From the NCBI RefSeq assembly GCF_019059575.1, contig NW_024881620.1, positions 434,001 through 498,000 of the forward strand: a DNA stretch of 64,000 bases, read 5' to 3'. The translations under genes and the position numbers were made by a program. The notes beneath the pieces were generated by a model. It was given only the letters and a program-made list of their open reading frames with translations. It ran no database searches and was not told the DNA's origin. The stretch is from Amphibalanus amphitrite (Eukaryota; Arthropoda; Thecostraca; Balanomorpha; Balanidae). Shown here piece by piece: positions 45,975 to 58,834 of this stretch; position 1 is the stretch's first letter; every line of letters starts with the position of its first letter.

Positions 45975-46258
45975 GGGGGGGGGGGGGGGGGCGCCCGGCT
46001 CGTTGGAGGCCGCGTGCGTCGACTCCGACGGCCGTCGGCACCGACGGGAGCGCGCCGGAGGCTGGGTGTCGACACGGCGGCAGTGTGCTGGGGACAGTGA
46101 GAGAGAGGCCGTGCGGCTGTGGTGGACCGAGCTGTGTGTGAAGCTGCGATCGGCTGTGTCCGTAGCGTGATGTGAAGGACGGAGACGGTGGATGACCGGT
46201 ATTTGTGCGGTGTAGCGGTGCTGGAGGCAAGACTGGTGAACGTGGAGACATTACAAAG
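45975..46258 (+). other. noncoding first exon of the PARG-like gene (predicted)
   Basis: GC-rich leader downstream of the TATA box, ending ACAAAG|GTATAATAG at 46258/46259. The next exon starts with the ATG at 47012, so this exon is entirely 5' UTR. The start is estimated from TATA spacing only. Confidence 0.45.
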
Positions 46259-47011
46259 GTATAATAGAGGATGATATACAAAAGGGATTTACAAGTAACT
46301 ACACTGACTGAAAAGGCTCCTATTGAAATCATGTAACGATTAGTGTATCTCGCAAAACGACTAATATTCTGAAGATCTCCATGTTTCTTGTTTACATCTG
46401 CTAGCTCTCAATTTTCATAACTACGTATGATGCTTCTCAGTCTTCACTAACTTTGGAAACGCATCTACACCTATGTGTTGACACATTCTGCATGCTACGT
46501 TATTTGAAAACTGTTAACAATCCTGGCTCTTGCCTGGTAACTATCTTCACTTCAAGCGGCCCGCTATGCTTATTAGCCTCGTGGGTCGTGTGTACAATTG
46601 TACATAAGTGTATATTTGCATTGGATGTGTATTTAGAGTTACGTCGGAAATGATTGCGTTTGTCGCTTTTAGCATCATTATTAATGGAATAAAGAAATAA
46701 ACAGGTTTTGTAGACGCATGAATAATTGTCTTTGTCGTCCACCGTTTATCAATTGCGACTTGCGAGCTATCACTCAAAGCTTCTCTTCTAGAGTTTTTCT
46801 AGAAACGACGCAATGCACGTAGGCTAGTCAAGAGGCACGTTGGCTTCCATTGAACGTCACCTTGGGTGTTCGACGGAGCATTTAATTTGGATCTTACATG
46901 GCCGACGACTAGTGTGCAACATTCATCGTGATCACCCCGGTTTTCTAAGGCGATGTGTGACTGTAATGAAAAGAATCGTACCGACAAAGCCCCCCCCCCT
47001 TGACCTTTCAG

Positions 47012-48087
47012 ATGGCGCTGGTGCTGCTGCCGTGTGACCTGCCGAACTGGCCCACCGTGCAGCGTCACCTGACCAAGGTCAAGGACGCACAGAACGCCGA
47101 GCAGCTCGTCGAGATCATGCACAGGCTTCACGACCTGTGCAAGTAAGCTCACCCGTGGTTGCCATCTTTTTTTATTGAAGAGCTCATTACCATTCCCGAG
47201 GATGCATTTTTTTGTAGCTTTTATAAAGGTATGCGTTTTGAACCAGTGAAAATGGCGTTGTAAAAGATGTTCCGAAAGGTATAAATGCCATATTGCATTG
47301 AAACTCATCACTTCGTAGCTCCCATGGAAAAAACATGGAGTATGATTTCGGTGAATATCGTAGCAAAATTAATGTTTGCTATCGTAGTTCCGCTTAAAAA
47401 TGAATCTCGTTTAAATATATCGTAGTTGGATGAACATAATTGTCACATTTTTACCAAACTCGGGAACACAACAAGGTTTTAGGCTGATGATTTGAAAAAT
47501 AATGCATTATTTTTCAATCCTGAAAGTCCGTCAAGTTGCGAAACATAACAGCAAATTATGCAATACAAACTGGCTTAAATAAACTGGAATAAAGCTGCAT
47601 TGTTCTTTCTTATATGTATTTCGAAAAATATACCTAAACTAACGCTATGGGCTAACGTGCAACCATGCATCGTGGTGTGAATGCAATAGCCAAACTTGCG
47701 TGCAATGTATTATAAATATACCATGGTGTGGCAGTAAACATCGGCTGGCTATCTGTCTTTGTAATCAGCAAGCGTAATGACTGCTTTCGCTAGATGATTA
47801 TCGAATATTTGTGTTTGGCTGTAGGTGGTCATTTCGCCTGTGAAATATTGCAGGCACGAGTTATTTAAGCGATAGAGATGTTGGTATAATTGAGAAATAA
47901 TATTGCTGATAATTCAGCTGGCAAGCGAGACTGCTAATTGTGCAATGATTCCGTGCCAGTAATTATCGAGAAATGATAATTATTACACGAGTAAGAGTAG
48001 GAACCTTGATACCTAAACATCATGAACTTGTTTTCTCTGTTCTCTTTCTCTGTCTCTTTCTTTTTCTGTCTCTCTTTCTGTTTCTCT

Positions 48088-48130
<43 letters not shown>

Positions 48131-51100
48131 CTCTCTTCCTTTTTCCTCTTCTCTTTCACCCTTTCTCCCTCTATCCTTTTCTCGAGCTACCTCAATTCAG
48201 CTTTTACATCTCTTAAAACTTAGCCTGAGAACTGCTAAGTGTCTGTCAGCCCATCCAGAGGCCAGAGGGTCAGCGCACTGGAGCTTATCATGTGTGAGGG
48301 CACCATGAGGACGTCGGCGTTGTTCCGTGTCGCGCCGGTCAGTTTTTCGGCGCGTGCTCGGCGGTCTTTCGTGCACGTGCGACCGCGGCGCACGTGCGGC
48401 TGCCGCGTGTGGTCGAGTCGTTACCGCGGCGGTCGGATTTTCAGCGCGGTTTGGACTATGCGGTCGGTGGGTCACTTTTTATTCAATGACAGCTGGTGGA
48501 GCGGTGGGGAGCAGTCAGGATGCCAGGCTTATGCCCACATTATCCAGATATGTTCAGCATTAGCTGGATATGCAGTATGCATCTCAACAAACTATCTGTA
48601 AAGTACACAAGGGAATCAAAATTTGTTGAAATCTCGTTCAGAGACCCTCTAACCTTGGCTGCAACCTCAGACAGGTCCCTCAGACTGTCCTGGTGTCCCA
48701 CTAACCTGTTGGCGCCCCGTGCCAGGCTGGCCAGAACTGCAGACGGTTGCCAACGGCACCATTGCATAGTCATCTTAATCGCGTCCGACGCTTGGCGCCT
48801 GCTTAACTGTGTCATGCCTCATGACGTTCCGTCCTCCGGAACCGGCCACGGCGTGGAACTGTCCCAAAGTGTTATCATGCGAGCGTGCGTCACCGTCGCC
48901 CGCATGCGCTGCTAGTGAGATGAGGTAGTGCCCTGGACGCACCATTGAGGAGTCACACACGGTGCACGGTGCTGGAAAACAAGGTGACTCGGCGGTTCGT
49001 GGTCAAAAGTCGGCGCTGAGAGAAGGTGCAGAAAGCATCCCACGGGGCTGCGTGAGCTGGACACGGCTACACTCTGTGATTAGAGGACACCACCAGCCGT
49101 AATGACAGCCAATGTGATCCTTCTGCAAAGTCGCGGTGTAAAGATAGCGTTTGCAAGTCACCAATGGTGTTTAGATGCGCCTTTAATGACCTGGGCCCGC
49201 CGCCATTTGCCGCCCGTCCAGCGGAGACCCGGCAATCGCACGGTGTTGATAATGTATATCGCCGAAGATAGCTGACGCCCATCCACGAGGCCGGTGATCT
49301 ATATAGGGTTGCACAGGGTAATGAGCACAGTTAATCGTTTGTTCGTGTGGTGAAGGCACATCCATTACGGCAACATTAGTTACGCCTCGAGAAACAATGC
49401 AGCTATCATTGCCCCGCCTTATGAACGCTGGTACGGAATACAAATTGTTTGTGTTTCGAGGCCGGGATATCATATGAACCTTATTTTCCTGGTAGTTTTT
49501 GTGATATCTGGACGAAAGATAAGCTGAAGCGGGATCTTAGAAAACAGGATGCCAGTTACAACGCCGATATTTACATTACTATTGATGCGGATTTTTTTTC
49601 GGCGTTACTGTGCTGCTTTCTGGATTCAAACGGAATATACGCTGGTCTCGGTGCTACATTTTCATTAAATTAATTCATTCTAGTCAAATTGCACAATGTC
49701 GTTGAACGTTGCCACCGTTCGTTATCCCCGACCTCAGCTTGAATTTATCCTAACCGCGTATTTTTGCACGAATCACAGGGCTATAGCTAATTATTGCAGC
49801 TGTGAATTCAAATTGAAACGCGGTTTCAATCCACTCTCACACTATAACAATTATTCTAATCGGCAATGCTGCTATCCATCTATGGGGCACACTACTACCT
49901 TAAATATGATGGCAACTTAACCCGCGCGGGGCTGGGGGGGGGGGGGTAAATTTTACCCCCTTCGCGAATTTTAGCAATATCTCAAAAACGGCGGCGCGCA
50001 GCGCCGCCAAAGTTTCAGTACCTTTTCTTACATCAATTTGACACGTTCCCTGAAAATTTGAGCGAAATCCGTCGGAAAATTTTTGAGAAATTGACGTTTT
50101 AGTGACGTCATGTTCGCCATTTTCGCCTCAAAAACGGCAAAATTTCAAACGCCGCTAACATCTTTATTTTTAAAGGAATCGAGACGTAACAAAAAAGGTT
50201 ATACGCAATTCTACTTTGTCTATCAAATGGCTATCTCGATTTTTTGAAAATTTTGGAATTTGGCCCAAATTTTTTCAAAAAACTGACTTTTGGGAAAATA
50301 ATTATAAAATCCAATTTTTTTTGTGTATCGAAAAAACCGGAATATATGTCAGAGAAGTGGTCAATGTGCACCTACATACCAATTTTTAGAAGAATCGGTT
50401 CAAAAATGTGGGAGTTATTCGAGATTTTATGACGTCACGACACACAAAAATTTTGAAAAATGATTTTTTTTGGAAGTTCTAGACCTCGTACGGAAACAAA
50501 AATGGCACCATTCGATTCGCCGTGAAAAACTGCATCAGATAGACACCTTTTTAGGCCTTAACAACCAACTTCAAAATTTGACCTCACTTGACCTGACCTT
50601 GACCTGACCTCGACCTGAAATTCATCCAGAGGTGGTCCATATCACTTATTGAGTGTGCCTATTGAATTCTATGAGTAAAATGACCCATAAAACATGTGTC
50701 GCACATGCCCTTTTCTATATTTTGTTTTTTGGTGACCTTACCTGACCTGACCTGACCTTGACCTTGACCTCTGAATGATATTGTATGCAACGAATATTGT
50801 CTTGGTAGCCTAAGAACACGTTTTGGGCAATCAGTCTCAGTCGATGACTCCATTCTTCGGCAACTACGGTGCAAGGCCGATACTGTAGAAACTTGCAATT
50901 TGTACCCTTGACCTGACCTTGACCTTGACCTCAAACTTTAAATTAAGTACATGTTTTTAGTTGTTCGCGATGAGATCTTTCGATTGGCGTTTGATTTTTC
51001 CAAATCGGACCATTAGTTCGGGAGATAACAGGGGGGGTAAAATTTACCCCCCCCCCCCCAGCCCCGCGCGTTCGGCTGGAGACCCCAGCCCCGCGCGGGT

Positions 51101-52368
51101 TAATCGTCACATACGCTATTCCGCTATTCCACTGTTTTTCTGGTCTGTTTGTAAGGCAGAGAGCCGCCCACCATTCTGTTCATGACAGCGCCTGTCAGTC
51201 GGCGCCCCGTGACCAGGCTGGAACCCGTGCGCAGAAACGAGCGCCCCAGCCCGTTAGGCTAATCGCTTTGACCCGTGCCTGCAATCCCATGACCTCCCGT
51301 GGCTAATTGCCCTGTTGGAACAGAGCTACCGCCAGTGCAGGTGCGTAATTCCAGTGACACCGACTGTTTCACCGGATGCAGCAGAGTGTCGGGCTAGTGA
51401 CACTGTCTATTGCTCACTTCGACACTGCGGGAACGTGCGCATCTTCTTGGCTGTGATCTGTGGCGTAGTTTAGATGTTTGGACTGTGTAAGGCGGAGTCG
51501 TCATGCTAGATGTTGTATGCCAGCTTTTTACGGTGGAGGTATTTATTTTTAAGCTGCTGAACCGCTCATATATTGTTACACATTCCTGTCGTTACGAATT
51601 TTCGGCTGTCGCATTGATGTTTTTATTTATAAGCGTTATCTGCATTATACTTTAAAATATATTTTTTTAGTTGCACAAGGCAGCTAATCCTTAATAATCA
51701 TAGAGTGTCGTCCACGGCGTCGTATTGTCATGCACAGTTCATGTTCACCTTGTGCGTTTATTTTTAACGTGAAAACTGCCTGCAATTAGCCTAAACATTG
51801 ATCAATACATGTGGAAAAACCAGCCAGCCTCGTGTTTCTTTATGTTTATGTCAAATTAACGCAAAATATGCTTCTCTCTACATCTGTTCATTATCTGTCA
51901 TACTCCCGCTATTTAAAGTCCACTTATAACGGCTCCAAGCGGTGGAGCTGCTATTTTCTCTTCGTGTCCCAGCCCCATAGACACTTGTCATTATTGTTCG
52001 TGGGTGCCCACTCGCGCCTTTTGCCTCTCCCTACATCCATGTGTAGTTTTGATTCAATCACCCCAGCACATTTATTCCGGCACTATAATTCCCGTAACGT
52101 GCAATACGGCTCGTTTGGCCGCAGCTGAGCACCGGAACGTGACCGATTCTGACCGTTCGGGGTGACCGTTTCAGCGTTGGCCTTGACCCGACCGACGACC
52201 CCGTTGACCCGGCCCGATTTGAGGGGCTGCGTCTGTACGTGGGTCAACTGGCGGCGGCGGATCGCACCAAACTGTTCCGCACCACCCTGCCGTGCATGGT
52301 CAACTACGCGCTCAAGCTGAGGATCTTCAAGCCCCGCGAGAGCCTCCAGTACAGCCTTCAACAGCAGG
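47012..52368 (+). CDS. PARG: poly(ADP-ribose) glycohydrolase-like gene, first two coding exons (3' partial)
   Basis: Exon 47012-47142 begins with ATG directly after CTTTCAG and encodes MALVLLPCDLPNWPTVQRHL..., ending CTGTGCAA|GTAAGC in phase 2. Exon 52175-52368 (after CGTTTCAG) completes the codon as Asn and continues open for 64 residues: FEGLRLYVGQLAAADRTKLF, then a TLPCMVNYALKL segment and FKPRESLQYSLQQ, ending at CAGG|GTGAG in phase 1. The LPC...WP start and the LP-x-M-V-x-x-A-L helix followed by a Pro-Leu segment resemble the helical region that precedes the PARG macrodomain, which trims poly(ADP-ribose) from proteins. The catalytic GGG...EE part is not seen; it should lie past the window or in exons I missed. 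The match is by recalled pattern, so moderate. Confidence 0.58.
48022..48186 (+). repeat. pyrimidine-rich CT/TTTCTCT microsatellite in intron
   Basis: TCTTTCTCTGTCTC-type repeats passing into pure (CT)n at about 48098-48124 and back to TTTCTC. It lies in the long intron of the PARG-like gene. Confidence 0.85.
48190..49916. other. intron sequence, no further gene seen
   Basis: The segment 48240-48480 is GC-rich with many CpG and CACGTGCGACC/CGCGGCGCACGTGCG inverted words, but no exon is supported on either strand. Confidence 0.4.
49921..51099. mobile_element. piggyBac-type TTAA MITE C (1179 bp), same family as MITE A but inverted
   Basis: TTAA at 49917-49920 and 51100-51103. Ends CCCGCGCGGGGCTGGGG and CCCCAGCCCCGCGCGGG are perfect inverted repeats; the right end also carries a second GCCCCGCGCG copy at 51061. 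Subterminal palindromes GGGGGTAAATTTTACCCCC and GGGGGTAAAATTTACCCCC sit inside both ends. Interior words (AACGGCGGCGCGCAGCGCCG, ACATCAATTTGACAC, CGAAAAAACCGGAATATATG) match MITE A in reverse complement. It lies in the intron of the PARG-like gene. Confidence 0.87.
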
Positions 52369-55112
52369 GTGAGTACCGCCGGATGTTCCTCACTGAACGG
52401 TGGCATGCCAAGAATTTGCTCGAGAAACTTGTCTCGCTATAGTTAATTGTGTCCTGGTCGTGACAGCTTCGGTGAGCGATGTATGTAATGTGTCATATGT
52501 CCACTGTCTTGTGCACAATCTTCCACAATGGTGGAGTAGAATAGGGATAGCTGACTACCTGTACAACTAAATGCATTGATCTTCATCCCCGTCCATCTGC
52601 ACTTTTTGCCGCCGTCGTTTTGACGGCCTGTCCCGGTAACTGTCCTGTAAGAGGCTAGCTGCGATGGCCGTGTGGTGTGCCGCTGATGGCCGCCCTCCGC
52701 GCTCCGTCCGCTGCTGACAGCCGCCCAGTTACCCCACCTAATTGAGCTCATTAATATGGGACTGGGAGCACTCACGAGCCACCGCCCTGCTATCGCCGCG
52801 GAGGGCTGGAGTTGATGGTGGGATGGAGCGGAGCGGAGGGGGCGGGGAGGGCTAGGACGAGTGCCAGCCGGCCACCTCTGACGCGCCCCTACCGTCAGCG
52901 ATAGGGTGTGTGAGCGGTGGGATTTTGGGTCGCTGACCGGTAGTATCGAATGGTGACCTAGGTGACTGACCGCTGCCGTCTATACGTAGCCTGACACCGC
53001 GTCAAGTTTGATCCGTAAAGAAGCGACCTGTCGCCAAGTCAAAGCCAAAAACAGGACGACACGCCCGATTCAGGTCACTCTTACCCCCGCAGCCTGACAT
53101 CCTGACCTTTCTGATGTTCGTGGGTTGTATTCGCGTCATCGCGACAGGGTGACACAGAATTATGCTAGACGCAGTACCTACACGCGGCATGTTTCGCCGA
53201 GTGCTCATTGCCGTTGTTGGCTTTGGACAGTATCTCCAGAGGCTGCGTTACCGTCATATTCCATTTAGCTTCACTTGTCCACGACGCTTTTAACTTTCAA
53301 CAGTCTCTCGTCTAGGATGTCTTAGGTTTAGGTTTTCTAATTCATGATGTTCTCATTTCATATAATTTTTCCCATAATGACATCGTTCGCTTTATTTCCA
53401 TTCCCTTATTTTCCTTCTGGTCCCTATTTTTTCCACCTGTCAACCTCTCTCACTCCGTTCCTCTCCGTTCGTCTTCGTCCCTCCCCTCCCCCTCTCCCTC
53501 CGCGCCGTCACCTCTCCTGAGGCCAGGAAGGGCTGGCACACTGACAGCGGTGCCAAAAGTCTGCCAGCCACAGAGCTGAAAAACATCGCCCGGTCGTCTA
53601 CCGTCGGGTCACGTAGTATCCCGACCCAGGAGTGGAGGAGTTTGAAGGACGGGATGTCAGAAATGGCGGAGGGCTCAGCGAAGTTATAGTTCGGCAGTTT
53701 GCTACGAAGACAACTTATGCTTTTACTTTTTAGGGGAGTTGTTGTCCTTGTGACTCCGATCTGATTGTGGAAAGTGCTTAGTACTTAACTTTGGAAGGAT
53801 GCTCGTTCTGATAGTTTGTGGACTTACGGCATGAGCTAAAGCGGCATTGCCAGATTGCTTCATCTAAATACGATATTTATTCACTATAAGCTTTATTTTT
53901 TCTTTAGGTATGACTTGCGTCACACGATTCCCCTTTGTTAATGAGGCAGTGTGCAAAAATGTGAACGTTTCAATGCCGCAATAGCAATGATTTAACGTGC
54001 TGATGCTTCTTTGTGTTGAATATGAAGACACATTCACACTACGTATGCATGCACGAACCTCACTGAAGGCTGAATGGAGCCCAAGTGACATGTTTCTTGG
54101 AACAGATGTCAGCATATATGACATGGTTCTGACGTGAACACTGGACATACGCTCGTATATCGCGAATAGATTGTTGCATCGCGGCGAGGAATAAGCCTAA
54201 CCTACGAGGTCATATTTAACCGGGGCGGGAGTCATGTCGAGAGCCCAGGTTTGCATCGTCAACGGATCCTCCCTTTTCGGGGTCTCGCCAGACGTTTACA
54301 TGAGGGCGCAGAATACGTGCTCAGTTTATTGGATAATAAATCATGGCATAGTAAATTTATTCAGGTACTGCTATCAGAATATAGTGGAACGCCTAGCCAA
54401 GATGGGTTACAAGTATCATTTTAGTCCAGCTTTGCGTTGGAGCTGCCTCGCAAATCTATTCACAAGGAAGTGTTCTCCTGACGCATTTGCCGTTCAGATA
54501 GCACCGCCCGTCTCTACAGGTCTGTTCGCGAGTTTATAGGGCGCCCACATGATGCCCCGTCGATGGTCAATGTCGATAACCGTCTGCTCACAGCGCAGAA
54601 CATGCAATGGATCTGAAGAGGTTCGACAGCCAATAGATGCTGATCTGACGTCGCGGTAGACTGTTGAAATGTGCGTGTAGGCTGGCCAGGCGTGCATAAA
54701 GAAAAAGCTGCCTGCATCTGGTCCGTTAGGAAGCCTGCTGCAGTTTCATTCAGCGGCTTGGTTCTGAACCACTGCTGAGCTTGCCAAGAGAAGGCTAGCA
54801 GTAAATATTCACTAACTGCCTGTTGCGACGCTCTGAATTTCTCCGCCATTTCTCAGACTGAGCCAGCCATTTGTGTCGACTGGGCCGACCATTTCCCAGA
54901 TCAGGGCTGGTAAAAGTGCTTCGTGTGTCCCCGACCAAATATGAAAATCGAAAAAATGACCCCGGGACCCCGGGCCACCTTTATATCAACTTAACCTTAA
55001 AAAACACCTTTGTCGTCATAGCGACCCCAGTTACTTATCGAAAACTGGATCAGTGATCGCCAGCTGCTTTCTTGGGGGGGGGGGGGGGAGAGAACAGCTG
55101 GTAAAAGCTATA
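52369..55112. other. intron or intergenic sequence downstream of the last visible PARG-like exon
   Basis: No further exon found. There is a GGAGCGGAGCGGAGGGGGCGGGG stretch at about 52825 and CT-rich sequence at 53440-53520. A poly-G run occurs at 55074-55088. Confidence 0.35.
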
Positions 55113-56454
55113 GGGTAGGGTGGGGTAATTTGGACATGTGGGGCAATTTGAACATAGTGTGAATAACAGAAAATTACGGAAAATCCATAAGTGACATGAC
55201 TATAAGACCAATGAGAGAAATTATCGTAACTAAAAGGGCTATCATATGAACGGGGTTTTAAGTTTCAGGGAATGAAGATGTTGACGCACAGTGTAAAAAA
55301 AATCAATTTCGCAAGGAAAACGCCTAACAACACGTCATTGCAACTTCATTGCAGCGCAAAATCTTGCATTGCTAGCGCCTAATACGCAACGGCTTTTGTT
55401 GTATAATGGCCTAATCAGCGCCGTCAATCCAAGAAATTTGCTTTTGAACCCTGTTTTTTAAAATGGCAAAATAACTTTTAGCGTGGGGTAATTTGAACAT
55501 AGTGTGAGAATTTAAATGAAGACAGGGATAGCTCCGAAAAAAACAACGCTCCCAGTTTTTTTTTTGCCAATATTTTCGACCCAAGGCAGTAGCAGATAAG
55601 TGATGCCAGTTTAAGAAAATTTACGTCTAATATCCGTCTAATGTCCGGCATTTTTGTTGATTTTCCGTCCAAAAATGTTAAAGTCAACTATTGGTCCAAA
55701 TATGTCCGAAAATTATGCAGCTATCAACACTAAAAACCGTCATTTATATTGCTTATCATGTAATTTTACCAGCCGAAAAGTGTTCATTATATTGAGATAT
55801 TAACAAGCTTTCCATTCGCCAATCAATGCTATGCACGATTACTTTATAAAAAGCGCTGAAGTGTAGCAAGCCATCGTCCAATATTGTCCAGTCTGCTACC
55901 TTTGTCCAAACAATTCCGAATTGGACATTGGACAAAATCAGAACTCCAAATGTCCAGGTTTCGATTGGCACCACTTCAACAGATGTAGTACGGTTGGGAG
56001 AGTTTTTATCGAACAAAAATGATAGACGTTCTGTTAATTGAAGAGGGGCGAATTCTGTCAACTGACCGGTGTGCAGCGTGCAGATATTGATACTCTGCAA
56101 CTGTTATTTTTGCTGTTGTGTTGATTTTTCAAGTGAAGGTATGTTTAGAATTGTTCTGCCTATTTGTTTATGGGTCAAACAACATCGGTGCTGGCGAGGC
56201 TATCGTTTTTATGACAGGTAAAGGCAGTATGTTCAAATTACCCCACGGTTGGGCAATTTGAACACACCGTGACTTGGTGGAGAAGTGAGGCTATGCTATT
56301 CAAGGTATGCTCGGCTCGTCCAAAAATGAGGCTTGCATGGTGAAAGCAAGTGACACTTGCGCTACTGAAGCAGTTTTTCTTCATCCAGGGTTGAACTGGA
56401 ATTTGGTACAACGGAGAAGACGCAAAAATATGTTCAAATTACCCCACACTACCC
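55113..56454. mobile_element. 1.34-kb nonautonomous TIR element with TA duplication
   Basis: TA flanks at 55111-55112 and 56455-56456. Ends GGGTAGGGTGGGGTAATTTG and CAAATTACCCCACACTACCC are inverted with one mismatch. Extra copies of GTGGGGTAATTTGAACATAG occur inside at about 55483 and as an inverted pair at 56228-56265. No transposase. Organisation (TA target, TIR word repeated inside) parallels 21430-22567, but the TIR sequence differs. Confidence 0.8.
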
Positions 56455-57540
56455 TAGATAAACCGCTCAAACTTCAATCGATTCTAGTGCCAGAACTAAT
56501 TGCCAGTATTAAGAATTCTGCTGACTAGGACGGCTGCTGCCAAAAGCACGATGTTGCCACAGGAATATCTCAACAAGTGTACTAATAATGCCAGAGAAAT
56601 GCAGGCAAAGCTTGCTTCAGAAAAATCCACCGTACCAATTCGCGGTACGACATCCACATTCAATATATGTACATATAGATATCGTCAGTACCGTAAGCGA
56701 GTCAGTATAAGCACACTTCATTCCATTCCCGACGTCACGTCACATACCAAGAAAATTCTATGAATAAATCCATAACACTTGACTGGCTATGACATTGTAG
56801 CGGGGTTTCGCGACGTTGCGGGGCGAACCGGGCAGTGTCTTCTGGTAGAGATAGAGAGCAAGAGAGCTGAGTCGGTGCGCTCCTAAAGGCCCTTCTCTGT
56901 ATCCAGCCCCTCGCGAACCCGTTCCGACTCTGACTCTACCTCGGGGCGATCAATCATCGGAAGCACATAGGCTAGGGTTGATGGATGGGATGAGTGATAA
57001 GTGATAACCAATTTTCCTTGATCACATTGAAATAAGAAATTAACTCTACTTAACAGATCCCAACTCCTAACAACGGCACCCGTCCTAGCTGAGGGCTATC
57101 TCCCACCGGATATACACGACAATCACACTTTCACTTGTCCATCCCCTCTCACTCCTGTCATACGTCCAGTCATACCTCAAAATAATCAGAGTTAGCCGTC
57201 TCCGATCCCTCCCTCTTTTTCCTAACTTCCCCCGGTGGTGCTAGGGCGCACGCAAAGTCGTTATCTAGTCATTGGCCTTAAATTTCATTTAACCGTTATC
57301 CCTTCATAACCACAATGTTCCGTACATCAGACAAACGCTTCATAATGCTCACGCTACACAATTAGAGATACGACCCACCACAGATTTCGGCACTCGACCC
57401 TCGCGTTACGTGACTTATTGCGGTCCATCCCATCACCATGTCGAACTACCTACACAAAAACATAAATGTCCTTCGGCCAGCGGTTCCGAGACTACGGCTC
57501 GCAGGACACTGTGTAGTCCGGTTTCCGCGGGGGACTTATT

Positions 57541-58345
57541 TGAAATTTGAGACCGGGGCTGGGTAACTAAGGTCCGTCCGGGCTGCCTGCGTCGTCTCCG
57601 TATAGCCGCGGTTTTCGGGCCAGCCCCCGGCGACCGAAAGGGTTAGTCGTTCGTCGGCTTTACACGAATCCATGACTACCAGGTATGCCAAATTGCCTAT
57701 AAGAAAACGAAAACTAAGCGTACCACGGCCCGCGGTGGGCTTATCTAAACTTTGAAACCGGGCTGGGTAACTAGGTCCGTCCGGGCTGCCTGCATCGTCT
57801 CCGTATAGCCACGGCTTTTGAAACAGCACCGGCGACCGAACGGGTTAGCCTCCGTTGGCTTCACACAATCCACGACTACCAGCGTTATAGGTGCCCGAAG
57901 CCCTATCTATCCGTTGCTGGTAGTTAAGCTGTCGTCACAGACCTAACCGAAATGACCGCTGCACGGCCGGAGTAAATCGACTGACAGCGGGGTGGCCAGT
58001 ACCGACTTACCGCGATCACCCGACTCACATGCTTTGGTATTTAATGTTCACCCCCGTCCTGCAGCATCACACGTTTCTTCGCGGGACATTACTTAACCGG
58101 CGGCATACGTCTCCTCGCTGGGACGCCTGGGGTCCTAACCATCTCCGAGACTACCTACGTCGCTTATCGAATGTCATCCTGCGCTGATCACTCAATGGAC
58201 CGATAGCGGACCTAACCTATCTTTTAAAACCGGGCGGGGTCACTAGGTCCCTCCGGGCTGCCTGCATCGTCTCCGTATAGCCACGGCTTTATGGGGCCCG
58301 CGCCGGCAACCGAACGGATTAGCCTTCGTCGGCTACGCACTCATC
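57541..58345 (-). repeat. three dispersed copies of a ~120-bp repeat
   Basis: Copies at about 57541-57668, 57748-57862 and 58220-58345 share CCGGGCTGGGTAACTAGGTC, CGTCCGGGCTGCCTGCATCG, TCTCCGTATAGCCACGG and a GGCGACCGAACGGGTTAGCC-like end. Surrounding sequence (56.8-58.8 kb) is otherwise unannotatable and may all be one decayed mobile element. Confidence 0.7.
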
Positions 58346-58834
58346 CTCAATAATCGATCCTCAACTCGCTCTCACCCTTTCTCTTCACTTCGCGACTTAT
58401 TGCACGCATCCAGGGCTTAACCAAGCGAGGCCTACTATTTAGTGGGGTCTATCCGAGCTGAGCTTCATTTGGGAAATCCGATTCCTCTCCGTGTACAGTC
58501 TTCTTTCATTTCACTCGCTTCTCATCTCCCTCCTAACCCGTAGCCGCGTCGGCGGACTTTCCACGCACAGGGGCGTGACGTGCATTATCTGTCCCCTCTG
58601 AGTCCCTTATTCATCTTAGGTGCGGGTTGACTTTAGTGGGGATGATTTACTGAGACTCTAGCTCGAACTAACAACTCGTCTTTCTCGTTCTCGTCCTCAA
58701 CCGTCACCCCTTTTTTCAAAGTTAAGCCACCGACCAGTGCGGACCAGGCTGAGCGGAAACTCCTTAATTGAGGCCGCTCTGGGTTGGAAAATGGGAACGT
58801 ATGACCCGGCCAGTGCTGACCTGACGAGGATAAG

